From Methylobacterium marchantiae (lineage in GTDB: Bacteria; Pseudomonadota; Alphaproteobacteria; Rhizobiales; Beijerinckiaceae), in assembly GCF_022179405.1 (NCBI RefSeq), contig NZ_BPQT01000001.1, positions 62,001-126,000 on the forward strand: a stretch of 64,000 nucleotides of DNA, read 5' to 3'. The translations under genes were made by a program, and so were the position numbers. The notes under the pieces were generated by a model. The model saw only the letters and a program-made list of their open reading frames with translations. It did no database searches and was not told the DNA's origin. Shown in pieces: positions 54,440 to 61,978 of the stretch (positions are counted from its first letter, which is position 1; each line of letters opens with the position of its first letter).

Positions 54440-54877
54440 ATGAAACTCGACCGGCGGAATCCGAACCGGGGCCTTGCGCTCTGGCTGATGGCGGTGATCG
54501 TCTCGATCGCCGGCTTCTGCATGTCGTCGCCCGCGAGCGCCCATTCGGGCCATCGACATGATGGCGGCGCTCACGTCGTAGGGGTCCAGGCTTCGATCTC
54601 CCTCGACGCGAAGGCGGTCCGCGGCGCGGACATCGCCAGATCCGGCATGCGCATGACTATGTTCGTCTTGCGCGCCGAGCATCATTCCGGCTGTTCCGGC
54701 CCCTGCTGCACTGCTTCCTGCGGAGCCGCCTGTTGCTGCGCCATTGGCTTGGCACCGACCGAGGGGGATGCCGCCACCGCTCGCGGCTTGACCGATCCGG
54801 TTCCGGCGGGGCCCATCTCCGCCCGGACGGACGTTGCCCCGGATTCACCTTCCGAACCACCGAGACCCTTCGCCTGA
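54440..54877 (+). CDS. Small exported Cys/His-rich protein near metal efflux genes
   Basis: A 145-residue protein with one hydrophobic N-terminal segment (ALWLMAVIVSIAGFCMSSPASA) that looks like a signal peptide, then HSGHRHDGG, and near residues 80-102 a dense cluster HHSGCSGPCCTASCGAACCC with eight cysteines. The C-terminus is Pro/Ala-rich. It lies 88 bases before the second RND adaptor on the same strand. The cluster suggests binding of soft metal ions (Cu, Ag, Hg) or sensing. No family is recognised. ATG 54413 in frame is an alternative start. Confidence 0.7.
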   Translation: MKLDRRNPNRGLALWLMAVIVSIAGFCMSSPASAHSGHRHDGGAHVVGVQASISLDAKAVRGADIARSGMRMTMFVLRAEHHSGCSGPCCTASCGAACCCAIGLAPTEGDAATARGLTDPVPAGPISARTDVAPDSPSEPPRPFA

Positions 54878-54964
54878 CGTGACGACGGCGTTCCACGCCC
54901 GGCTGCCTGCCGGCGTCGTGTGAACCGCCTTCCCTGCTTCAGCGGCGTTGAGGTTTCTCACATC

Positions 54965-56653
54965 ATGTCCATCGTTTTCCCGGTCGCCCTGCGCCTCGTC
55001 GCAGCGTGCGCCGTTGCCTGGGCGGGCCTGTCCAGCGCGGCTCTTTCCCATGAGGGGCATTCCCACGGCGACGAGGCCCCGCTCCTGCCGGTCACCGCGG
55101 CGGCACCGAGAGCGGAAGCGAAGTCGGAACGCTACGAACTCGTCGCCACCGTGCAAGGCCACGACCTCGTCTTCCATCTCGACGCGTTCGAGACCAACGC
55201 CCCGGTCACCGAGGCCACCCTCGCCCTCTCGACGCCGGACGGGCGCAGGAAGGCCGAGATCCAGGCCGACGGCACCTACCGGCTCCCGGCGCCCTGGCTC
55301 GAGGAGGCGGAGCATCACGACCTCATCGTCGCGGTGACGGCGGAGGGCAGCACCGACATCCTCTCCCTCGATCTCGACCTCCCGCCCGCCAAAGGCGTGG
55401 CGGCGACGTCCGAGACACCGGCCACCGTCTCGCTGGTCGAGCGCCTGGGGCACCAGCCGCCTTCCGTCACCGCCGCCGGAGGCTTCCTTCTCGGCCTCGG
55501 CGCCGTCGTCCTGTTCCGGCGTCGGCGCACGATCCCCATCGTCGTCGTCCTGGCGGTCACGGCGACGATCGTGCTGGGCAGCGCCGCTCTCGCCCATGAA
55601 GGCCACGATTCCGCGCCGGCCGAGGGCGGAATGATGGCGACCCCGCTCTCGGGCGGTGCCGACAGGGCCAAGCGCCTGGCGGATGGGTCGATCTTCGTGC
55701 CGAAATCGCTCCAGCGGCTCCTCGTCCTGCGCACCGCCATGACGGCGACGGAGAGCGTGGCCCGTACCGTGGCCCTGCCCGGCCGGGTCATCGCCGATCC
55801 CAATGCCAGCGGCGTAGTGCAATCCTCGGTCGGCGGCCGTCTGGCACCTCCGGAAAACGGTTTCCCCCGCCTCGGAACCCGTGTGAAGCGCGGCGAGGTG
55901 CTTGCCACCGTCACCCCGCCGGTCCAGGCGGTGGACGTCTCCGACATGCGCCAGCGCCAGGGCGAGCTCGACCAGCAGATCGCGATCCTCGACCGGCGCG
56001 TGATCCGGTTCGAGCGGCTTGCCGGGACGGGCGCCGTCGCGCAGACCCAGCTCGACGATGCCCGTTCCGAGCGCGACGGCCTGAAGGACCGCCGCGCCGC
56101 CCTCGATGCGGTCCGCGGCTCGCCCGAGGCACTGGTCGCGCCGGTGGACGGCGTCATCGCCGAGGCCACAGCAACGGCTGGCGCCATGGCCGCCCCCGGT
56201 ACCGTCGTCTTCCGCATCGTCGATCCGGCGAAACTCTGGGTCGAGGCTCTGAGCTTCGAGGCGCTGGCGCCCGAGGGCGCAGCCACGGCCCGGCTCGGCG
56301 ACGGACGCAGCATGGCGCTGACCTATCGCGGCGCCGGTCTCGCCGACCGCAACCAGGCCGTGCCGGTGCAGTTCGCGGTGGCGAGCGATCCGGCCGGCCT
56401 GCGGCTCGGGCAGTTCGTCACCGTCCACGCCCCGCTGACGGGGGAGCGGACCGGACTGGCGGTGCCGCGCTCCGGCATCCTCCGGGCCGAGGGCGGCAGC
56501 GTCGTCTACGAGCATGTGGGGGCCGAGCGTTTCGTGGCGCGGCAGGTCCGCACGGATCCCCTCGATGCCGAACGGACGCTCATCGCCGGCGGACTGGAGC
56601 CGGGACGGCGCGTGGTCGTCCAGGGCGCCGAGCTTCTCGACCAGATCCGCTGA
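54965..56653 (+). CDS. RND efflux periplasmic adaptor with extra N-terminal domain
   Basis: A 562-residue adaptor. It begins with a signal peptide (AACAVAWAGLSSAALS) and HEGHSHGDEAP, then an immunoglobulin-like domain of about 120 residues. A second hydrophobic segment (IPIVVVLAVTATIVLGSAALA, about 190-212) is followed again by HEGHDSAPAEGG. The true adaptor follows: LVLRTAMTATESVARTVALPGRV, a coiled-coil hairpin (QQIAILDRRVIRFERL), and beta-barrel parts to SGILRAEGGSVVYEHVG. It looks like a fusion of an upstream protein with a CusB/CzcB-type adaptor. It is coupled to the pump 12 bases downstream. Confidence 0.87.
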   Translation: MSIVFPVALRLVAACAVAWAGLSSAALSHEGHSHGDEAPLLPVTAAAPRAEAKSERYELVATVQGHDLVFHLDAFETNAPVTEATLALSTPDGRRKAEIQADGTYRLPAPWLEEAEHHDLIVAVTAEGSTDILSLDLDLPPAKGVAATSETPATVSLVERLGHQPPSVTAAGGFLLGLGAVVLFRRRRTIPIVVVLAVTATIVLGSAALAHEGHDSAPAEGGMMATPLSGGADRAKRLADGSIFVPKSLQRLLVLRTAMTATESVARTVALPGRVIADPNASGVVQSSVGGRLAPPENGFPRLGTRVKRGEVLATVTPPVQAVDVSDMRQRQGELDQQIAILDRRVIRFERLAGTGAVAQTQLDDARSERDGLKDRRAALDAVRGSPEALVAPVDGVIAEATATAGAMAAPGTVVFRIVDPAKLWVEALSFEALAPEGAATARLGDGRSMALTYRGAGLADRNQAVPVQFAVASDPAGLRLGQFVTVHAPLTGERTGLAVPRSGILRAEGGSVVYEHVGAERFVARQVRTDPLDAERTLIAGGLEPGRRVVVQGAELLDQIR

Positions 56654-56665
56654 GGAGGCAGACCC

Positions 56666-59600
56666 ATGTTCGGCCTCATCGTCGCGCAATCCCTGCGCAA
56701 CCGTCTGCTCGTCCTGGCCCTCGCCTTCGCGCTGGTGCTCACCGGCGCGCTGTCCCTCGCGCACCTGCCCGTCGACGTGCTCCCCGATCTCAACCGGCCC
56801 ACCGTCACGATCCTGACCGAGGCCGAGGGGTTCGCCCCCACCGAGGTGGAGCAGCGGGTGACCTACCCGATCGAGACCCGCATGAACGGTCTGCCCGGCG
56901 TGAGCCGGGTGCGCTCGGTCTCGGGCATCGGCCTGTCCATCGTCACGGTGGAGTTCGAGTGGGACACCGACCTGTTCCGCGACCGGCAGTTCGTCAACGA
57001 GAGGCTGGCGCTGGCACGCTCGGAGCTGCCGCCCAACGTGATCCCGCAGATGGGACCGGTCTCCTCGATCATGGGCGGCATCCTGCTGGTCGCCGTCACG
57101 TCGAAGACCGCGACCCCAATGCAGGTGCGCGAGACCGCCGATTTCACCCTGCGCCCTCGCCTGCTCTCGATCCCCGGCGTGGCGCAGGTGATCCCCATTG
57201 GCGGCGAGGTCCGCCAGTTCCGGGTCGCGCCCAATCCCGCCGCCATGCGGGCGCTCGGCGTCACCGACGAGGCCCTCGCCCGCGCCCTCCAGAATTACGG
57301 CGGCAATGCCGGCGGCGGCTATTCCGAGACCGGCGGGCGCGAGGTCCTGATCCGGGCGCTCGGCCGCACCACCGATCTCGACGACCTGCGCAACCTCGTC
57401 GTCACGACTCCGGGTGGTCCGGTCTACCTGCGGCAGGTCGCCGACATCGCCTTCGGGGCAAGGCCGAAACGCGGCGACGGCGGCTTCATGGGCCAGCCCG
57501 CCGTAGTCGTCTCCATCGAGAAGCAGCCGGGCATCGACACCGTGCGCCTGACCCGGGAGGTCGAGGCGGCGCTCAAGGAGATCGGGCCTTCCCTGCCTCA
57601 CGGGATCGTCGCCGACAGCGTCCTGTTCCGGCAGGCGGACTTCATCGAGACATCGCTTCGCAACGTCGTCACGGTGCTGATCGAGGCCGTGGCCGTGGTG
57701 GCCGTGGTGCTGTTCGCCTTCCTGATGAACGTGCGGACCACGCTGATCTCGCTCGCTGCGATCCCCGTCTCCATCCTCGCCACCGCAACGGTATTCTCCC
57801 TGCTGGGCCTCTCCATCAACACGATGACGCTCGGCGGCCTCGCCATTGCCATCGGCGAGTTGGTGGACGATGCCGTGGTCGACGTGGAGAACATCCTGAG
57901 GCGCCTGCGCGACAACCGCGCGGAGGGCTCGCCCCGCACGTCCTTCGCCGTGATCGTCGACGCCTCGAACGAGGTGCGCTCCGGCATCGTCTACGCCACG
58001 ATCATCATCTGCCTCGTCTTCGTGCCGCTCTTCGCCCTGTCGGGGATCGAGGGCCGGCTGTTCGCGCCGTTGGGACAGGCGTACATCATCGCCATCCTGT
58101 CGAGCCTCGTGGTCTCGCTGTCCCTGACACCTGCCCTCTCCTCGTGGCTTCTCCCCGGCCTCAAGAGCCTCGACCATCCCGAGAGCCGGCTGATCCGCGG
58201 CCTCAAGCGCGCCAACGGGCGACTCGTCGAGACGGCCTTCGCCCATCAGCGCCTCGCCATCACCTGCGCGATCCTCGCCGTGGCCGCCGCCGGCTATGGC
58301 GCTGGACGCTTGCCACGTGCTTTCCTGCCGACCTTCAACGAGGGCTCGTTCACGGTCACCACGACCTTCACTCCCGGCATCTCGCTCGCCGAATCCGCCC
58401 GTGTCGGCGCCATCGCCGAGCGCTTGCTCCTGGACATCCCCGAGGTGGACAAGGTCGGACGCCGCACCGGGCGCGCCGAACTCGACGAGCATGCCGAGGG
58501 CGTCCACTCCACCGACTTGGAAATCCGCCTGAAACCCGGCGGGCGCGAACGCTCGGCCATCGTCGCCGACATCAGGGATCGGCTCACGATCCTTCCGGTC
58601 ACGGTGAATGTGGGCCAGCCGATCTCTCACAGGCTCGACCACATGCTCTCCGGCGTCAGGGCCGAAATCGCCCTAAAGCTGTTCGGCGAGGATCTCGATG
58701 CGCTTCGTCGCACCGCCGAATCCCTGCGCGCGACACTGTCCGGCATTCCGGGAGTCGCCGACCTCCAGGTCGAGCGACAGGTGCGCGTTCCCCAGATCGA
58801 GGTGCAGGTCGACCCGGCCAAGGCCGCTCTCTACGGCGTCTCCCCCGCAACGGTGGTGGAGACGGTGGGCCAGCTCGCCAACGGTCGCGTGGTCTCGACC
58901 CTCGTCGATGGCCTGCGCCGCTTCGACGTGGTGCTGCGCCTGCCCGAGAGCGGCCGCTCCATGGAAGCCCTGCGCAAACTCCTCATCGAGACGCCGTCCG
59001 GCTGGGTGCCGGCCCATGCGCTGGCCGACATCGCCGAGCGCGACGGTCCCAACCAGATCCTGCGCGAGAACGGCCGCCGGCGCATCGTGGTCCAGGCCAA
59101 CACCGTGCCGGGCTCGGACGGCTCGAAGGTGGCCGCCGCCATCGCGGATGCCTTGGCCCGGACCAGACTGCCGGAGGGAATCAGCGCACGGCTCGAAGGC
59201 GCGTTCGAGGCGCAAGGGGAAGCGACCCGCCGGATCGGGCTCCTGGGCCTCGTCTCCTTCGCCCTGGTCTTCGCGCTGCTGGCGAGCCGCTACCGCTCGG
59301 GCGTTCTGGCCCTCATCGTCATGGGCAACGTGCCGCTCGCTCTCATCGGCAGCGTGGTCGCCCTCACCATCGCCGGCCTGCCGCTCTCGGTGGCCTCGAT
59401 GATCGGCTTCGTGACGCTCACCGGCATCGTCGCCCGCAACGGTATCCTGAAGATCAGCCACGTGCTGAATCTCGGCCTCAACGAGAACCTGCCTTTCGGC
59501 CCCGCTCTCGTCCTGCGGGCGAGCAACGAGCGCCTCGTGCCGGTGCTGATGACGGCGCTCGCCGCCGGCATCGCCCTGGTGCCGCTGCTGGTCGACGGGA

Positions 59601-59806
59601 CCGCACCGGGCAAGGAGATCCTACATCCCGTCGCGGTGACGATCTTCGGCGGCCTGATCAGCGCGACGCTCCTCGACGCCGTGCTGACGCCGGTCCTGAT
59701 GCTGCGCTTCGGCGGCCCCGCTTTCGCGCGATTGCAGGACGCCTCGGGCAACGAGGCCGCCTCCTCCGCGAACGCGGCCACCTCTTCCGCTCCCGCAACG
59801 TTCTGA
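56666..59806 (+). CDS. CusA/CzcA-family RND efflux pump
   Basis: A 1046-residue pump with 12 transmembrane segments. Start motif [26 protein letters not shown], periplasmic porter parts with [21 protein letters not shown], the transmembrane-4 motif [20 protein letters not shown] and the last repeat [24 protein letters not shown]. It exports a heavy-metal cation with the adaptor upstream; substrate motifs are not of classic Cu/Ag or Zn/Co/Cd types. No outer-membrane channel gene is near. GGAGG lies 10 bases upstream of ATG 56666. The DUF305 gene follows 15 bases downstream. Confidence 0.9.
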   Translation: MFGLIVAQSLRNRLLVLALAFALVLTGALSLAHLPVDVLPDLNRPTVTILTEAEGFAPTEVEQRVTYPIETRMNGLPGVSRVRSVSGIGLSIVTVEFEWDTDLFRDRQFVNERLALARSELPPNVIPQMGPVSSIMGGILLVAVTSKTATPMQVRETADFTLRPRLLSIPGVAQVIPIGGEVRQFRVAPNPAAMRALGVTDEALARALQNYGGNAGGGYSETGGREVLIRALGRTTDLDDLRNLVVTTPGGPVYLRQVADIAFGARPKRGDGGFMGQPAVVVSIEKQPGIDTVRLTREVEAALKEIGPSLPHGIVADSVLFRQADFIETSLRNVVTVLIEAVAVVAVVLFAFLMNVRTTLISLAAIPVSILATATVFSLLGLSINTMTLGGLAIAIGELVDDAVVDVENILRRLRDNRAEGSPRTSFAVIVDASNEVRSGIVYATIIICLVFVPLFALSGIEGRLFAPLGQAYIIAILSSLVVSLSLTPALSSWLLPGLKSLDHPESRLIRGLKRANGRLVETAFAHQRLAITCAILAVAAAGYGAGRLPRAFLPTFNEGSFTVTTTFTPGISLAESARVGAIAERLLLDIPEVDKVGRRTGRAELDEHAEGVHSTDLEIRLKPGGRERSAIVADIRDRLTILPVTVNVGQPISHRLDHMLSGVRAEIALKLFGEDLDALRRTAESLRATLSGIPGVADLQVERQVRVPQIEVQVDPAKAALYGVSPATVVETVGQLANGRVVSTLVDGLRRFDVVLRLPESGRSMEALRKLLIETPSGWVPAHALADIAERDGPNQILRENGRRRIVVQANTVPGSDGSKVAAAIADALARTRLPEGISARLEGAFEAQGEATRRIGLLGLVSFALVFALLASRYRSGVLALIVMGNVPLALIGSVVALTIAGLPLSVASMIGFVTLTGIVARNGILKISHVLNLGLNENLPFGPALVLRASNERLVPVLMTALAAGIALVPLLVDGTAPGKEILHPVAVTIFGGLISATLLDAVLTPVLMLRFGGPAFARLQDASGNEAASSANAATSSAPATF

Positions 59807-59821
59807 ACAAGGAAACACCCG

Positions 59822-60232
59822 ATGAAGCCGACAGCCCTCGCCGCGATCCTCGCCCTCGCGGTCGCTCTCCCCGGCCCAGGCCTGGCCGCCGAGCACAGTC
59901 ATGCGGACGGGACCACCCACGATGTCGACCACGGCGCGAAGGCGCCGGCGAAGGGCAGGACCGCCGATACTCCGGCGACGCGTGCCTTCAAGGAAGCGAG
60001 CATGCGCATGCATGGCGACATGGAAATCCGCTATTCCGGCGATGTCGACCGCGACTTCGCCGCCGGCATGATCCCGCATCACAAGGGCGCCATCGAGATG
60101 GCGAAGATCGCGCTCCAGTACTCGAAGGACCCGGAGGTCCGCACGCTCGCCGAGGGCATCCTCAAGGCGCAGGAATCGGAGATCGGGCAGATGCAGGCGA
60201 TCCTGAAGCGGACGGAGCCTGCGAAGAAGTGA
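59822..60232 (+). CDS. DUF305 (CopM-like) exported metal-binding protein
   Basis: A 136-residue protein with a signal peptide ([20 protein letters not shown]), a His-rich mature start ([13 protein letters not shown]) and a four-helix DUF305 domain: [21 protein letters not shown] with the paired histidines, and [18 protein letters not shown]. CopM-type DUF305 proteins bind copper or silver in the periplasm. Directly after the RND pump, it would scavenge or hand over the exported metal. Confidence 0.9.
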   Translation: MKPTALAAILALAVALPGPGLAAEHSHADGTTHDVDHGAKAPAKGRTADTPATRAFKEASMRMHGDMEIRYSGDVDRDFAAGMIPHHKGAIEMAKIALQYSKDPEVRTLAEGILKAQESEIGQMQAILKRTEPAKK

Positions 60233-60404
60233 GACGGCGCCCCTTCGTCCGAGGCGGCGGATTGCCCTGGATCGAAGACTTTGCCCGGCGCGGAGACGCG
60301 CAATCCGAGTCCTTGGCCGTATGCCCCCTGGTCTCGGTCGATCGCGGAGCTATCTGGAATGTCTCCAGACTGACTCCGCGAAACCGGCAGGAGGCGACTC
60401 GGCC

Positions 60405-60935
60405 ATGAGCATTCCCCTCACCCTGACTGTGAACGGCGCGCTCCACAGCCTCGTCCTCGAGGATGCGCGAGTGACGCTTTTGGATCTGCTGCGCGAGCGA
60501 CTCGACCTCACCGGCTCGAAGAAGGGCTGCGACCGGGGGCAGTGCGGCGCCTGCACCATCCTCGTCGACGGCATGCGTGTGAATTCCTGCCTCGCCTTGG
60601 CGGCGAGCCATGACGGCTGCTCGATCACCACGATCGAGGGCCTGGCGGGAATGCTGGCCGGCCCCGACGGGCTGCATCCGGTCCAGGCGGCCTTTCTCGC
60701 CCATGACGGGTTCCAGTGCGGATTCTGCACGCCGGGTCAGATCATGAGTGCGGTCGGCCTGATCCAGGAGGGCCATGCGGGAGACGATCCCGAACGTGTC
60801 CGCGAGGGCATGAGCGGCAACCTCTGCCGCTGCGGCGCCTATGCCGGCATCACCGAGGCGGTTCTGGCGGCCCACGGGGTCATGACCGGCCCCGACGTGC
60901 TGCCCGGCGGCTACGTTCAGGAGGATGCGGCGTGA
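60405..60935 (+). CDS. Aldehyde oxidoreductase [2Fe-2S] subunit (PaoA-like)
   Basis: A 176-residue subunit of the xanthine oxidase family. The plant-type cluster is bound by CDRGQCGACTILVDGMRVNSC, and the second by CGFCTPGQ and NLCRCGAY. It passes electrons from the molybdenum subunit. E. coli PaoA carries a Tat signal; here the N-terminus (MSIPLTLTVNGALHSL) has none. AGGAGG lies 11 bases before ATG 60405. Its stop overlaps the next gene by 4 bases (GTGA). Confidence 0.92.
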   Translation: MSIPLTLTVNGALHSLVLEDARVTLLDLLRERLDLTGSKKGCDRGQCGACTILVDGMRVNSCLALAASHDGCSITTIEGLAGMLAGPDGLHPVQAAFLAHDGFQCGFCTPGQIMSAVGLIQEGHAGDDPERVREGMSGNLCRCGAYAGITEAVLAAHGVMTGPDVLPGGYVQEDAA

Positions 60936-61978
60936 ACCGGTTCGATTATGTGCGCGCCTCGTCGGTGGCCGAGGCGGTCGCCGGCTTTAGGCCCGGCACT
61001 GCCTATCTCGCGTCCGGCACCAATCTCCTCGACCTGATGAAGGGTGGGCTATCCCGCCCTGAGCGGATCGTCGACATCACGCGCCTGCCGGGCCTCGGCG
61101 CGATCGAGCGACTGCCAGATGGCGCATCCCGGATCGGCGCCCTCGTGCGCAACAGCGCGCTCGCCCATGATCCTGCCTTCGCCGGATCCTATCCGGCCGT
61201 GGCCGAGGCCTTGCTCTCGGGCGCGTCGGCACAGCTCCGCAACGCGGCGACAACCGCGGGCAACGTCCTCCAACGCACGCGCTGCCAGTATTTTTACGAC
61301 CCCGCCAGCGCCTGCAACAAGCGCGAGCCGGGGGCCGGCTGCGAGGCGATCGGAGGGGAAACGCGGACGCATGCGATCCTCGGCTGGAGCGAGCATTGCA
61401 TCGCTACCCATCCGTCCGATTTCTGCGTGCCGCTGGCCGCCCTCGACGCCGTGGTCGAGATCGAGGGCCCGAACGGCGCCCGCGAGGTCCCGCTGGAGAA
61501 TTTTCACACTCTGCCGGGCGAGCATCCCGAGCGAGAGACCGAGCTCGCGCCGGGAGAACTGGTCGTCGCCGTTAGGCTGCCTCCCGAGGCGACCGCCTTC
61601 GCGGGCCATTCGCGCTATCTCAAGGTACGCGAGCGGACCTCCTACGCCTTCGCCCTGGTCTCGGCCGCCGCCGCCTTGCGGATCGAGGCGGGACGCATCG
61701 TGGAGGCGCGGATCGCGCTCGGTGGCGTCGCGTTGAAGCCCTGGCGGGCGCGCGAGGCGGAAAACCATCTGGCCGGCCGGGAGCCAAGCCCTGATCTGTT
61801 CGCCGAAGCTGCCGCCAAGGCGCTCGAAGAGGCGAAGCCTTCCGGCGACAACGCAGCCAAGATCGAACTCGCGCGGCGTGTCGTCCGGCGCGCCCTGTCC
61901 CTTGCTTTGTCCGGCACGCCGGGTCGCCTGCCCGCCTTGCCCGCCAGCCCTTTCTCGGGAGCGAACCATGACGCCTGA
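60932..61978 (+). CDS. Aldehyde oxidoreductase FAD-binding subunit (PaoB-like)
   Basis: A 348-residue FAD subunit of the xanthine dehydrogenase medium-chain family: TAYLASGTNLLDLMKGGL, GALVRNSALAHDPAF and SAQLRNAATTAGNVLQRT bind FAD. Right after, a Cys-rich insertion (TRCQYFYDPASACNKREPG then AGCEAIGG) matches the loop that holds the extra [4Fe-4S] cluster in E. coli PaoB, so it belongs to that subclass. The GTG start overlaps the stop of the 2Fe-2S subunit; its stop overlaps the Mo subunit by 11 bases. Confidence 0.92.
   Translation: MNRFDYVRASSVAEAVAGFRPGTAYLASGTNLLDLMKGGLSRPERIVDITRLPGLGAIERLPDGASRIGALVRNSALAHDPAFAGSYPAVAEALLSGASAQLRNAATTAGNVLQRTRCQYFYDPASACNKREPGAGCEAIGGETRTHAILGWSEHCIATHPSDFCVPLAALDAVVEIEGPNGAREVPLENFHTLPGEHPERETELAPGELVVAVRLPPEATAFAGHSRYLKVRERTSYAFALVSAAAALRIEAGRIVEARIALGGVALKPWRAREAENHLAGREPSPDLFAEAAAKALEEAKPSGDNAAKIELARRVVRRALSLALSGTPGRLPALPASPFSGANHDA

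Noticed and set aside
54845-58642. A 1265-codon minus-strand frame opposite the second RND adaptor and pump
   Set aside because: It is antisense to two well-supported genes, has Arg/Gly/Asp/His-rich shadow composition and no domain pattern.
56959-60408. A 1149-codon plus-strand frame overlapping the second pump and DUF305 gene
   Set aside because: It is the +1 shadow of real genes in high-GC DNA, with Arg/Pro-rich noise.
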